Shown here in pieces: positions 21,601 to 33,135 of a stretch of 64,000 nucleotides of DNA. A model generated the notes under the pieces. It was not told the origin of the DNA and made no database searches. It worked only from the letters and a program-made list of their open reading frames with translations. Both the position numbers and the translations under genes were made by a program. The stretch comes from Periconia sp. R9002 (taxonomy: Eukaryota; Ascomycota; Dothideomycetes; Pleosporales; Periconiaceae): NCBI GenBank assembly GCA_023627715.1, contig JAMAHW010000029.1, positions 124,001-188,000 of the forward strand, given 5' to 3'. Within the stretch, counting starts at the first letter, position 1, and every line of letters begins with the position of its first letter.

Positions 21601-23370
21601 ACTGGAAGCCCACAGGCTCACCCGAAAATTGCGAAGAAAAAGAGAATACGTTCAAGTTGATAGCAAGTCAACCTCGCGTATGGCTATCACACTGATATCC
21701 AGTGCAACGCAGCAGGGGTAGGTAGGCGAGTGAACGGCACCTAGGCCTCCTCAATTTGCCAGGAAACCAAAACCAGAAAGTATGATAAAGTGAAGTGGTC
21801 GATGACTACACAGGTGGGTCCATGACAAACCTTCCCACGCTCTATATAGATTCCACAGCATCGCACGGTGCCAACGTATCCTACCTCAGCCTCTCCATAC
21901 AAGAACGCGCGAGGAAAAGGCCCGACAAGCCAAAAATCCACCCCAGCAGGCCTCGCAAACTCCGCAATAGAGGCACCCAATGCTTACCCATATCCACTCA
22001 CCCACATGGTCTCAGACTCTCCAGCAGACTCCCTACTCCGACTACCACCGTCCCTCGAGGCTGAAGGACCGCCTCTCCGAGCTCCCCATGCATCAGCACA
22101 CACTACAACACACGTTTCGCTGTCCAATCATCATTTGCTGTGGCGACACCGCAACTGCACGTCAGCAATCTGACAGGTTTGTTTTTGGTGCGATCCAACC
22201 CCAGCTTCGTGGGTGCGCATGGACGATATCTGCTCTTCTATTTTCTGATTCGTGAAATACAGGGAGGGTGGTGAGCGGGACCAATCAAGTAAAGATTCGT
22301 GTTTTATATAAGCGCAAGTAAGCATCTCTCCGCTTACGAAAGGCCACCCAATACAGCCTTATCTAGCGAGCTTCGCGCTTTTTTCTGATTTGGAATCGGT
22401 CTTGAGGAGCTAGGCCCAATGTGTGCGTGCTGTCGAGAGAAAAAAAGTGCGTAGTATAGGGTGAGTGTGGTCAAGTGCTAATCCTATAGGTAAAGCCGTG
22501 CAGCTATCTGCAGATGGGTTTTTGGTCAAGTTGCGGTGACCAAAGTTTCTTCTTTCTCCGAAATATGGTTATCGACGGCATAGTTACACCGACGCATTTC
22601 AAGCAAGAACAAATTACGGTTTGGTACCGTGCTGCCAATGTTTATTTCTTCGGATAAACTCACTGCCGGCACAATGCGATAGAGCTCTTGTCGCGGCCAA
22701 AGAGAGCAAAGGGAAGGAAGAATCCGTTACCAGTGCCTTCTCAATCACATCACCACCCTTTCCCGTTCCCAAAGTCACCCTGTTACGAATCCTCCCCCAA
22801 AATAAAAAGATCCCACAAATAGTTCCAACCGTGATTTAAACGTAGATCAATCGGTGGCCCCGATGCAAACCTCAGCTGCGCAAGGTGGCAAGGTAGGTTC
22901 TCCGCTAACCTAATCGTCATCCACGATAGTCCTAAATGATCACCGCAAGATCTTTTCCCTAAATGAATTATACTTGAGGCACGTGTCTAAATCTCTCTGA
23001 CGGAATGGAAGGGTCAGTGGTAAGTAAGCTGTATATCGATTTTATCTGGGATCATTCTGTCCTGTTTCGTCCGTCTCGTCCATTTTGGGGAAGTACAAGG
23101 TGCGTGTCGTTGATCCTTAGGGTTGAAGATGATGTAGACCATTAAACACATGCGTATTAACGAAAGACACATAGACGTGAGATAAGTCGCATGTGCCACA
23201 TGAAAAGACGGAAAGTAGTTTTATACACTTTACTCTAATTGTTGTATACATTTATGTTTACAACAACCCTTACTCATACACTTACTGTTGACTAAGATGG
23301 GGTTGAGGACACGATATATTGCTTTTGCGGGAGGCGCATTCCTTTTTTCCTAGGGTTGACTGCAACTGTC
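21601..23370. other. Intergenic region upstream of the rhodopsin-domain gene
   Basis: 1.77 kb between two minus-strand genes. Several short overlapping frames, none with a recognisable product. No repeat or RNA gene recognised. Confidence 0.55.
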
Positions 23371-24992
23371 TCACCTTGTAGTGAGAAGGCCAACGATGGC
23401 GGCTGCAATAACAGCACCTGCAGCGGCGCTTGAGATGATGGCGTTTGTAAAATCAAGTCGACGCATAGATATTTCCCGCTCGCTGACAATGTCCCTAGCG
23501 ATAGAGGTTATCTTATGCTGCCAGGTTTCTGGGACTGAAGGTTCAGTCTCTTCTTCCATCTCTTTCTCGATATCGACAGCTTCTTGAGGGGAAACCTCCG
23601 AGGGAGTGAGTGAAGTTGCTTCGGGTATAATCGTCTCAGTTGCAGCCACTGGAGTGGTACCCGATGATTCGGACGGTTCTTCTACAGCTATTTCAAGTTT
23701 TTCTGGGACGGGGCTTGCGTCATCATGCTGAACAAAAGTGGTGGCAGATTCCGGAGTTGGTGGTGCGGGCTCTACAGGTTTGACAATTTTTTCGATTTCG
23801 GGTTCAGCAACCGTAACTGCAGCTGGAGCAGGAGTCTGAAGTGATGGAATGAGCATAGGCTCCATAGAAGTCTTATGGGCTTCCAGTGCTGCCTTGATTT
23901 CTCGCACCATTCGTCTTCTCCTCCAAGGCTCAAAGATCAGCAACGACAACAAGAGAAGGAGAATATTGACACCCATTAGGCCGAATGTGACCCAAGTGCT
24001 GTTTCTGCGGATAGTATCACTCCATATCTGTTCTTCGTGGTATTGGGCACGCTCTCGCTTCTCGAGTTGGGAGCGAGCTTCTTCCAAGGCATTCTCAGCG
24101 GCAGTGATGGCCTCCTTTGCCTCTCGTACTGCTTGGTCATTGACATGTTCGGACCGTATCAAAGACATGTATCGTTCAAGATCCGTTGCCGACCATGAGT
24201 GTTTTCGTTCAAGAAGTGCCACCACCTCCTTCTGCGAAGCTGCAGCCTGCGAATGGGCAGCGTCCAGAGCTTGCTTGGCTTCCTCGATCCCGGCACGACG
24301 GGCCTTTACGAGCTTTTCTGCACGTTCATCAGTCTTGACCGTAAACAAGCACGGGAAATGTTACCTTGCTCCTTGATCTCCTGTTTCAGAGCCTGAATCC
24401 CTGAATAGTCTGTTCCAGTGTATGTGTTGACCTTTTGCGTTACATCGGCAAGCTTAGGAAGCAGTTCGTCCATAAGCTCATTTAAGCGCTTGTGAAAATT
24501 CCATCTTTGAGATTCCCTATGCGAAGGTAACTTCTCCGCAGGTACCCTATTAATATTGTCGACCACCTCCTCCTTCTTGGATCCAGCCTGCTCTTCTCTA
24601 ACAGTTTCATTATCAAAGGGCAAAGTCTTTGCTTCTGTATTTTGCTCCTTGGGCGTGGCGGGAGATGGTTCAATCAAGATAGGTTCGCTGGGGTCGAGGG
24701 GTGCGTTGGAATTGGCGGAGGGGTCTCCAAGGGGCTCCAATGGCGCCTTCTTCTCATCCAATGGTTTCCTCTCATCGTGTGGGGTTTGATGGAAATAACG
24801 GAGAGCTATTCCTGAGCTTTTTGATATCGATTGGACGGGCGAAGGGAATGTGGAAGTTCGGAATTGGCAACGAAGGCATATTGAAGGCTCTTTCTTGACG
24901 AAGCTGGCCAGAGATCGGACGGTGGACGGGCGGGCTATGGGAGTGGCATGGGCGGATATGACGCGAGAAGCATGCTGAAGCAGCGGCCTCAT
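23371..24992 (-). CDS. SHE9: Mitochondrial inner-membrane protein She9/Mdm33
   Basis: Inner-membrane protein that shapes mitochondria and promotes inner-membrane fission. Exons 24365-24992 and 23371-24317 (47-nt intron) give 524 residues. The chosen start MRPLLQHASRVISAHA begins an Arg/Ser-rich, acid-poor presequence; a more upstream in-frame ATG exists at 25095-25097. The conserved core spans the splice: YTGTDYSGIQALKQEIKEQ joined to EKLVKARRAG, then KEVVALLERKHSW and the YMSLIRSEHVNDQAV motif in a predicted coiled coil. QYHEEQIWSDTIRRNSTWVT runs into a transmembrane helix (318-341). After this comes a Pro/Glu/Thr-rich acidic region and a second hydrophobic segment at the extreme C-terminus (499-521), matching the two-TM topology of the family. 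Confidence 0.93.
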
Positions 24993-25464
24993 TCTTGTTG
25001 TGAGCAATCCCACTTTACATGAGGCGTGATGAGGATGTCGGATGCTGGGCCGGCTGCGGAAAAGACGTAGCTTGCAGCGAGCTTTGACGCGTGCCAAGCT
25101 TGGTCCGCGGCGCGCTCACGCGTGATACTCCAGTTATGTCTACAAAATATAAAAAAGAATTGTATACAAACACTTTCCAAGTATTTTAATTGATTCTAAC
25201 AGCATTGTATGCCCAAAGAAAAAAAAGTCCCTGAGCCAAGCTTTCCGAGTGCGGGCGATTTCGATAAATGGGTGGCGCTCCATGGAGTGAACTGCAGAAA
25301 GCGACCGGGATTCCCGATTCGGTTCGCTTTCTGACTTTTCAATCCCTCAAAACCCCTCGAACAACTTGTTGAGCTTTGTTAATCCAGGACTCTACTCTCC
25401 ATACCGCGTCTCACCCTACCACCCTCTTCAGAATTTGCGCTCGTTACCCCTAAAATCCGGCAAG
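24993..25464. promoter_or_regulatory. Divergent intergenic region between SHE9 and the PYP1-like phosphatase
   Basis: 472 bases between two outward-facing starts; both promoters must lie here. No TATA box recognised. Confidence 0.5.
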
Positions 25465-26365
25465 ATGGGTGACTCCAATGCGGCGGTTCTTCCCGCCATG
25501 AAAACCAACCCCAAGGTGCGCTGGTTGCCCCACCATCCGTTCCGAGTCTCGGAACACCTGTTGACAGCGGCCTCAGTTCATCTTCTTTACGGATTTCGAT
25601 GGCACCATTACTCTGCAAGATTCCAATGATTACATGACGGACAACATTGGTTTTGGCCTCGAGAAGCGGCGCCAGGGCAACCTGGACACGCTTCACAACA
25701 AAATCGCGTTCCGAGACTCGTTCCGCCAGATGATGGATTCCATCACGACTCCATACAACGAGTGCATCCAATTGCTGCTTGACAACATCAAGCTCGACCC
25801 CTACTTCAAGGAGTTCTTTGACTGGAGCTTACAGAACAATGTGCCTGTTGTGGTTTTGAGCGGAGGAATGGAGCCTATCATCAAGGCGCTATTGGAGAAG
25901 CTGGTAGGGCCCGACGCCGAGAAGATGCTGGTCCTCGGGAACTATGTCGCTGCCCGACCGGGCAAGTCCATCAACGAGAAGGGTGGTTGGGAAATCCAAT
26001 TCAGGCACCCAGAGAGCGGTTTCGGCCACGACAAGTCTGTCGCCCTACGCGAGTACTCGTCGCTGCCTGACGATGTTCGACCGACCATGTTCTACGCTGG
26101 CGACGGTGTCTCTGATCTCTCCGCAGCACGGGAGACCGATCTGCTCTTTGCGAAGAAGGGTCATGATCTGATTTCATACTGCGCGAGGGAGGAAGTTCCA
26201 TTCACTGTTTTCGAAGACTGGTCTTCCATCTTGGCCAAGTGCAAGGAGATTGTCGCAGGTCAGACTACGGTACAAGATGCTGCTAAGGAGGGCTGGGAAG
26301 CATACAAATCCGGTGCTGCTGGCGTGAAGCCCGAGACAGGCGATGCAAAAGCTACCGTGAAATAG
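25465..26365 (+). CDS. HAD-superfamily phosphatase, PYP1/YNL010W-like (phosphoserine phosphatase family)
   Basis: Cytosolic HAD phosphatase; the closest yeast relative I recognise, YNL010W/PYP1, is described as acting on polyol phosphates, so the substrate here is inferred. Exons 25465-25515 and 25577-26365 give 279 residues. The splice rebuilds FIFFTDFDGTIT, the HAD motif I with nucleophile D23 and acid D25. Motif II is Ser112 in VVLSGGM. Motif III/IV is GDGVSD (192-197, D193 and D197). GFGHDKS and DLLFAKKGHDL are also characteristic of this branch. The C-terminus is a short Ala/Gly/Lys-rich tail. Without splicing, the catalytic motif falls in a different frame, which supports the intron. 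Confidence 0.92.
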
Positions 26366-27006
26366 ACGCCCAGGGATAGACATGGGCACATATGTGCATG
26401 ATATCTTGACCCATATATAGGACATGCGCTTTGATAGCGTTCATGCTGAGGGTACATACATAGACACATAGTGGATACATGGTAGACCACATAGACACGA
26501 TTACAATGATAGACCATAGAGCAAACAAAAGCTCTCTCACATCTCCAGCCTTTTCCCTATCGCGGCGATCCACTGTGGACCAATCAAGATGGCATACATG
26601 ACCATTCACTCACGTGATGGTACTGAGGAGCTGTACGACTGGGAACCCCTGCACGAATTTGCCAACACATCAACTGCCCCCCCAAAAGCGGTACTGAACA
26701 ACGATGAACCGTTTCTCCAATCGCACGCACACGCCCATTCGACAATCCCCCGTAGGCTACAGCTGACACGGCATTCAAACAACCGGCCTCCGGTCTGCCA
26801 CTCGTGTCAACTGCCTGCTCCCAAGCTCGACACACTGTAGCGTCGTAAGATTACCCCGCCGCCCGCAGTCCTTTCCGGAGCTCCTCCAGAATCACCCACT
26901 TTTTCTACTGCCCCATTTACGCTGGATTTCCTCGAGAAATCACTTACATTGAATATTCGATCCAGAAAACCTTCTGCCTGCGAACTGCTTCCACCAATTG
27001 GGCAAG
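26366..27006. other. Intergenic region, PYP1-like 3' flank and NECAP promoter
   Basis: 641 bases. Short frames on both strands overlap at 26584-26840 with no recognisable product. Confidence 0.55.
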
Positions 27007-27825
27007 ATGAATGTCGATCCTGCAACCGGCAAAACCCTCCCCGCAAACGCCTACCAGCGCGTCCTGTACGTCGCGCCCAAAGTCCACGTCTACCAAATCC
27101 CGCCCCTCACGAGCACAAAAGGATACCAGGCATCCTCATGGACGGCCGACAATAACAAGCGCCAAATCTTCACGGCGCGCCTCCGCGTCGTCGAAACCTC
27201 CATCCCGGCCGCCACCGCATCTTCGGATGAGGAGGGTGAGCCCGACAACATCACGACCGCGCTGCTGATGGAAGATCCCAGTTCGGGACAATTGTTCGCA
27301 GCCGCGCCATATACGAGTCCCAATGTGGTAGAACAGGCGCTGGACAGCAGTCGGTTCTTCGCGGTGACGGTGGTGGGGGAAGGGAGGAAGGCGGTCTTGG
27401 GCATGGGGTTCGAGGAGAGGAGCGAGGCTTTTGATTTCAGCATTGCTCTGCAGGATGCGCGTCGCGTGCTGGGCTTCGAGGCGAATCCCAATGCCCCTCC
27501 CAAATCGAGCAGTAAAAAGGCACCGGTTGAGGAAGTGAAGAGGGATTTCAGTCTCAAGGAAGGAGAAACCATAAGTATCAACCTTGGCGGCTTGAAAGGT
27601 AGGAGGGAGAGAAGGGAGGAGAGTAAAAGTCCCGCCGAGCAGAAGAGCGAGCAGGATGCACTGTTCAGTATCAAGCCGCCGCCGGGAAGTGGAGGTAGCC
27701 CCTTCCTACCACCGCCTCCGAGCGCGAAGAGTGTTAAGGAGGAAAGGCGAAGGAGTAGGCAAAGTTTTGAGCCTAAGCCGGAGGATCTGGGATTTGATGA
27801 CGGCGAGTTTGGCGAGTTCCAATGA
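27007..27825 (+). CDS. NECAP-like adaptin-ear-binding coat protein (PHear domain)
   Basis: Endocytic accessory protein that binds AP-2/clathrin adaptors. Single exon of 272 residues from ATG 27007. The PH-like PHear domain occupies roughly residues 15-165: YQRVLYVAPKVHVYQIPP, GYQASSW, FTARLRVVE, LFAAAPY, then RFFAVTV, AVLGMGFEERSEAFDFSIALQD, all matching the NECAP family. The C-terminal ~100 residues are basic and Pro/Ser-rich with a GGSPFLPPPPS stretch and finish in DDGEFGEFQ, an acidic/aromatic peptide like adaptor-binding tails. The metazoan WVQF motif is not present. Confidence 0.92.
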   Translation: MNVDPATGKTLPANAYQRVLYVAPKVHVYQIPPLTSTKGYQASSWTADNNKRQIFTARLRVVETSIPAATASSDEEGEPDNITTALLMEDPSSGQLFAAAPYTSPNVVEQALDSSRFFAVTVVGEGRKAVLGMGFEERSEAFDFSIALQDARRVLGFEANPNAPPKSSSKKAPVEEVKRDFSLKEGETISINLGGLKGRRERREESKSPAEQKSEQDALFSIKPPPGSGGSPFLPPPPSAKSVKEERRRSRQSFEPKPEDLGFDDGEFGEFQ

Positions 27826-28023
27826 GTATGCTGCGAGGGTGGAATTGCGATTTTTTTTGTGTTTCTTAGCATGGAGCATGGAGGTCGCATCTACGGCGTT
27901 TAGTGTTTTTTTTGGCATTCCTGGCATTAATGAAGATGTTTATATTTCATTCTAACGATAAACGTTGCTTTTGCCTCGTGATATCTTCACCATCGGGGGT
28001 ATCAAGACTTGCCCGCAATCTCC
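27826..28023. other. Short spacer between convergent NECAP and GILT-like genes
   Basis: 198 bases with a T-run near 27853; shared 3' flank. Confidence 0.6.
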
Positions 28024-28961
28024 TCAAGCTTTGTACAACTTCTTAATATCAGTGACCAAATCTTCTGGCTCACTTCCGCCCTCGCAGTTCCTCCACCCCC
28101 CTCCATCCCTCACGCATCGCGTCTTTCCATCCAGCCTCACCGTACAGCTTGTGGTGACCCCCAACTTCGCGCTCCTTGTCACGCTATCCCTCAGCATACC
28201 CATACCGTACGCGCCATCGTCCTTGCTCATGCAGTCATTCAGCTTCTCGAATGACATGCCGTGTTCTAACGCACATTCTTCAAGGAACGCTTGTTGCGGG
28301 ATCAAGTCGTAGTTGCGCTCGAGGCACATGGTGAAACCGAGATAGGTCTTGAGGTCGGGGTATTCGGAGGCGGCGCAGAGTTCCACGATGTTGCCTAGGC
28401 ATTCGGTCTGGCCGTGCATGCATTGCACACCATCATCTTCTTCGGTGGTTCTGCGGGAACTCGCGGTTAGTATTATTTCAAAATGTAGACGGTTGATGAG
28501 CTGTTGCTGGTTATATGCGCGAGACTGGGCGTACAATCTAGAGAGGATGCATGGGTAGGTAGGTAGGTAGGTATGCATTGCAACACTTACTTCCCAATGA
28601 ATGATAGCTTGAAATCCACTTTTTCAGACACATTTGCCATGGCTGGGACCACTAGTTGTTCCAAACAATCGCGCGCATCTGGACACTTGGACCTGTTTAC
28701 CTTGTGTTAGATTGCGCAAAGCTGGTGGATGGCCGAAGGTGGTACGCGATGTTGCACTCACATTATGTGGACCTCAAGGGGGACCTTTGCCTTGATCAAT
28801 CTCTCATGACGCTCACGGTTGTAGTTCAGTGATCCGGAGAGAAAGAAGAAGCCAAAGACCAGGATAAAGACGAGAGCGAGGAAACGAGTGGGACGTCTTG
28901 GATGTGGACAAGGTCGAGCGTCCCTGCCGTGGGATTGCGGGAGGAGTGATGCTTTCTCCAT
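28024..28961 (-). CDS. GILT-like thiol oxidoreductase, type II membrane form
   Basis: Relative of gamma-interferon-inducible lysosomal thiol reductase, a secretory/vacuolar disulfide reductase family. Exons 28762-28961, 28591-28692 and 28024-28450 give 242 residues. A basic N-terminus (RRPTRF) precedes one hydrophobic helix (about 26-43), predicting a signal anchor. After it VPLEVHIM leads into KCPDARDC, where C70 and C76 replace the CxxC of animal GILT. The family signature is complete: C111-M-H-G-x2-E-C118-x2-N-x4-C126. Further conserved features are LEECALEHGMSFEKLNDC and SCTVRLDGKTRCVRDGG. The second intron carries a TAGG microsatellite. Family call is strong; reductase activity is uncertain because of the altered active-site spacing. 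Confidence 0.9.
28554..28573. repeat. TAGG tetranucleotide microsatellite in intron 2 of the GILT-like gene
   Basis: About five tandem GTAG/TAGG units, entirely intronic. Confidence 0.85.
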
Positions 28962-29628
28962 GGCGCGAGTATGTGTGCGGACACAAATGATGTCGATCCT
29001 AACTGAGCGTTATCGGTGACTGACTGTTGCACTACCCAGAGAGAGGTGATGATGTCGACGAGGGAGGTGTGGAAATGCCCACCATTCAGCCCTACAGATA
29101 GATCGGGGTCCGCCACATTGTCATTGCGGGCGGATCCACCACGCTTCAGCCAAGCTTCCAACGCGGAGTCGAGTCGGAACTGGTTAGTTGTCACGTGCTC
29201 TGAGATACAGTGGACCACCTACACCGTCTACACTGTAAGGTACCCCCGCCGGTAGCACTAGTTCTATCATTTCTTACATGTACTATGTACCACGATAATT
29301 CCGGTTACTCCGTTGCAGCTTTCACGGTATGCAAGGGGTTACGAAAATCCCAACATTGAAAGATTTGATGATTTGGTATCACTGAACACGTTTTTCATGA
29401 TTGTTCCAATTCCTAGCACTTTGGCTATCTCTTCTCTAAAAATTCGCCCTCAGTGGTCGAGCGGCTAGGCTGGTCATCTTCGCTTGCTATTTCCTGAATC
29501 TCGGGTTCGCGCGTGTTGTGGCGCCTGTCGACTGCCTTTTGCTCGTCTGCTCGTCCAAAACGTTGTCCTTTTCCTCACATCGTTAGGTGGGGTGAGATTA
29601 CAATACTCCGATAAGATACTACATACAT
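28962..29628. promoter_or_regulatory. Divergent intergenic region between GILT-like and hexokinase-like genes
   Basis: 667 bases between outward-facing starts. A stretch at about 29450-29520 resembles part of a tRNA (D-arm-like GGTCGAGCGGCTAGG) but has no matching acceptor or T arm. Confidence 0.5.
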
Positions 29629-31284
29629 ATGGCCGACTCGACGTCTCCGCCACCATCCAGAATGCATGCTGAAGAGGTCATTTCATCCTTCACTAATTGC
29701 ATTGATAAATCCACACTGCTTGACTTGGCAGTCCGATTCTCGGGGACGTATTCCCAGCTCGCTAAACACTCTCTGGATCAATTCTTAGTCACACCCGTGA
29801 CTGCGCTCCCTACAGGGAGAGAGAAAGGGAAATTTATTTGTATCGATGTAGGCGGCACAAATCTTCGGGTTGGTTTCATTGAGCTGTTGGGTGAGAGCGA
29901 GGATGACGGGGTTGCTAAGAGTGAGAAAGGCAAACCTTCGGAGAGGATACGGAGGTCGTATGACATGCGTTGGCCTATTGGTGATCATTTGAAAATGGAC
30001 CAAGCAGAAGATCTCTTTGCATGGATAGGCGGTTGCATGGCGGAAGTTATTCAAGCGGCACTCAACGATATTCCAGATGGTGTGACTGAATCGCCATTTG
30101 GTGAAGAGCTTCTGCTCGGTATCACATTTAGCTTCCCCATGTCGTATGTACTTTTTTCTATGCCAAATAGTTGCAATCTGCTAACCGCACGCAGGCAAAA
30201 GAGTTTGTCGGAAGCCACGTTACTTCCCATGGGAAAGGGCTTTGCCATCACTTCCAACTTGAACTTGGGGAAGTTGTTACTGGCTGGATATTCGCGCTAT
30301 GCGACTGCACCTCCCGCAACGAGCAAGAATGGCACTCGTTTCCAACTCCCTAAAATACGGATAGCAGCCATCACAAACGACACAGTCGCGACATTTACAT
30401 CATTGGCGTACGCGGTCAAAGCAGCGCCCAACAGTCGTGTCGCTATGGGCCTCATTGTTGGAACAGGCACAAATGCCACTGTTCCTATGAAGCTAGCGAA
30501 TCTACACGCAGCAAAGAGAGACGATCTGCAAAATCCCGATGAGGTTGAAACCGTGGTTGTTAATACGGAATGGACCATTAACGGCACCGAGGCACCCTTG
30601 ATCGAGTTGGAAATTCAGAACCATTTTGATCGAATGCTAGATCGCAACAGCGATCGACCCGGATTTCAGCCTTTTGAATATATGACAGCAGGTCGTTATC
30701 TTGGAGAGCTCGTAAGACTAGCCTTTGTTCATATCTGCAGTTCTGAGAACGGGCCATCTCTACCGCACAAATTAGAGAACAAGAACGCTATCTCAACCAG
30801 ATTCCTCTCAGAAGTAGTTGCAGAAACCCACGACGATTCATCTCTGAGCGCAAAGCTCGAAGCCGAATTTCCGTCCTTCGCAGGGGCAAATGGAACCCCG
30901 TTCTGGAACTCTCAACATATTGAGATACTAAGGCGTTTGGCAACTGCAGTGCAACAACGGTCGTCTGCGCTGATTGCAGCAGCATGTGTGGGGTTATTGG
31001 ACTGTGTGCAGGACATACACATTGATAGGTCAGGCCAGGTCGAGGGAAACGGTCATGCAATTGCCAATGGAAAGACAGACATGGAGGAGCTGATCGTTGC
31101 ATACGCCGGCTCAACAATCTCGCAGTATCCCAACTGGTTGGCGGAATGTCAGAAGTGGATTGATGTTCTGGTGGTGGAGGGGTCAGAAGCCAATGCTGGG
31201 AAGAGAGTACTTCTCAAGGAAGCAAGCGATGGAGGTATTATTGGGGCAGGTGTACTTGCAGGAATGACGGAACACATTGCATGA
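29629..31284 (+). CDS. Atypical hexokinase (HxkC/XprF or GlcNAc-kinase-like)
   Basis: Hexokinase-fold protein; either a divergent fungal hexokinase with regulatory role (HxkC, XprF/HxkD) or an N-acetylglucosamine kinase. Exons 29629-30143 and 30195-31284 give 534 residues. Phosphate-1 motif DVGGTNLRVGF starts at 73. The sugar-binding segment GITFSFPMSQ is rebuilt by the splice. The usual WTKGF loop is replaced by PMGKGFAITS, so canonical sugar contacts are changed. The catalytic Asp (D234 in ITNDTVAT) and phosphate-2 GTGTNAT are kept. Adenosine-binding DGGIIGAGVLAG lies near the end. The 51-nt intron has no stop and keeps frame, so retention would insert 17 residues next to the active site. 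Confidence 0.85.
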   Translation: MADSTSPPPSRMHAEEVISSFTNCIDKSTLLDLAVRFSGTYSQLAKHSLDQFLVTPVTALPTGREKGKFICIDVGGTNLRVGFIELLGESEDDGVAKSEKGKPSERIRRSYDMRWPIGDHLKMDQAEDLFAWIGGCMAEVIQAALNDIPDGVTESPFGEELLLGITFSFPMSYVLFSMPNSCNLLTARRQKSLSEATLLPMGKGFAITSNLNLGKLLLAGYSRYATAPPATSKNGTRFQLPKIRIAAITNDTVATFTSLAYAVKAAPNSRVAMGLIVGTGTNATVPMKLANLHAAKRDDLQNPDEVETVVVNTEWTINGTEAPLIELEIQNHFDRMLDRNSDRPGFQPFEYMTAGRYLGELVRLAFVHICSSENGPSLPHKLENKNAISTRFLSEVVAETHDDSSLSAKLEAEFPSFAGANGTPFWNSQHIEILRRLATAVQQRSSALIAAACVGLLDCVQDIHIDRSGQVEGNGHAIANGKTDMEELIVAYAGSTISQYPNWLAECQKWIDVLVVEGSEANAGKRVLLKEASDGGIIGAGVLAGMTEHIA

Positions 31285-33135
31285 GCCTTTTTGGTTAACT
31301 TAGAGGTATACACAGTACAGTTAGATCTACATTTACTGATTAAGGCAGATCTTTATTCAATTCTCTTCACACTTATAATGCTCAGTCAACCCTGCAGAAG
31401 CGCAGAAGTTCGTTTCGTGCATATCAGCAACGAGTGATCGCAGCTGTCGCATCGATGTTATACAGGCGTAGCCCACATGAGTAATTACCACAAATCCGGA
31501 TTATGGCTCACCTTCTCTTTCACAGTATTGAGACCAAGAAAAACATTAGAGACCATTGATTTTCAAGCTTTCGCCGTTCACCTCAGCGGCTCAGCCGCAA
31601 TTTCTGTTTCACCATTCGGCATAAGGGGAACCAGGGTCTTGGTTTGGGGCTTTTGGTCGCGTGCGGGGAGGCGCATGGATAGTCGAAGGTTTATTTTGTG
31701 GAGAATGATATCAGTTTCCTGGTTTCGTTAATTGATCAACGATACTGGCTTTGTCCTGCTTTGCACGAGGTTGCGGGCGAGTCAAGTGGAATATGCAAAG
31801 CAGACTGCAACTTTCGACGTATCCTCAAAACAAGATCAAGTCAGGGGCATCTCTTAGACTTCGAGACTGTTTACACCTTCCGAAGCATCGACCCTCTGTC
31901 TTCCTCTACCCCGCGAAATCGTAATGCACTAAGAAGAGCTTCCCCGCATTCCTGTGGGGATGGCGCTGTCTACTGTGCCTACCACGAACCCTGGCAGTAG
32001 TGCGGTGTCAAAATAGACACAGATAAAGGCACGTGAACAGAAGCTACACAAGATCCAGATGGAGATCCTACCTGTAGAAATGACTACGACGGCGGTTCTA
32101 AGGTATTTGAAAAGAGATGACCCAACCCCTTTTACCCCTAGAAGGTGTGGGCGTTTTCATTCTGTTGCCTTTTTCATTCTTCTTTTTCTCTTCAAGATGT
32201 AGAAGAGACAATGGCAAGTCTTGGTGTTTTCCTTTTCTCCGGAGGGGAGTCTGGGATGCCTTTGCTTAGAGGTTGCTATAAAGGTACTGATCGCTGCTCG
32301 GACCAGCGAAGCGAAGATGATGTGCATGCTTAGACTCGGGGTCTCAGTGTGGATTCTTCAGCCAGTTGTTCAGCCCCCTGTAGGATTCGATGCATCTTCA
32401 ATTGTCAGATCGACTAGATGGATTTGGCGCCTGAAGGGTTCGGTGGTCGGTCGTACGAAACTCGCCGAGAGATTTCCACAGTACAATACGAGCTGCGTTT
32501 TTAAAAAAGAGAATTCGATTCTCAACTCAGAACTGAGGCGTAGAATGCAAACAAACAAAAAAAATCAATAACTGGTGATGTGCTGCGGCTTTGTCAAGGA
32601 AGCGTGATGGTGGAGAGGTGTGACGCGGGTAAGGGGTCAGCCCACGCACGCTAGCAGCAAAACGCTAACTCCACTATGGAGAGATGTCAGGCCACACCAT
32701 TGTCACCCCACATCTGCTCCTACGCCGTCTCCATCGCCGCATCCACTACCCATTCGACCGTCCACATCCGATCATCCATCGTGCCCCTCCGGTCCACGCA
32801 CCGGAACACAGCGAGCCTTAACCACGCGGCCAATCGATTCTTTTTTGCTCCCAATACATGCTCCGGAATCACGGATGATACGAGACATTTCCTCAATTGG
32901 GTATGGGTCCTTCCAAACCTTCCAACTCATGGATTGCAGCATCATGCATCAACCATGGGAGGGGTTGTTGGTCAGCTTGTATATAAACCAGTAGTCTTCT
33001 CCTCTTCAATCTTGTTCATCATCATTACCATCATCATCAAGCTTCCATCGAGTGATACTTGACATCTACCGTTCCACAACAACCATCTCCTCAAAAACAG
33101 CATCAACTTCGTTTTCAGATTATTCGCCGGTCAAT
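31285..33135. promoter_or_regulatory. Intergenic region, hexokinase 3' flank and ADH promoter
   Basis: 1.85 kb with no convincing gene. The end looks like a strong core promoter: a TATA box at 32980 followed by a pyrimidine-rich, ATC-repetitive leader up to the ADH ATG. Confidence 0.6.
32980..32987 (+). promoter_or_regulatory. TATA box of the alcohol dehydrogenase gene
   Basis: TATATAAA, 149 bases upstream of the ADH start, followed by a CT-rich stretch typical of highly expressed fungal genes. Confidence 0.6.

Noticed and set aside
26589..26840. Overlapping ~83-codon frames on both strands between PYP1-like and NECAP genes
   Set aside because: No recognisable product, and both lie in the promoter/3' flank interval.
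27090..27890. 266-codon minus-strand frame opposite NECAP
   Set aside because: Antisense of a clear PHear-domain gene; Leu/Ser-rich composition is what the reverse strand predicts.
29447..29530. tRNA-like segment with GTGGTCGAGCGGCTAGG and GGGTTCG
   Set aside because: No complementary acceptor stem, no proper anticodon stem and the T-loop lacks the A/B-box consensus (GGTTCGCGC).
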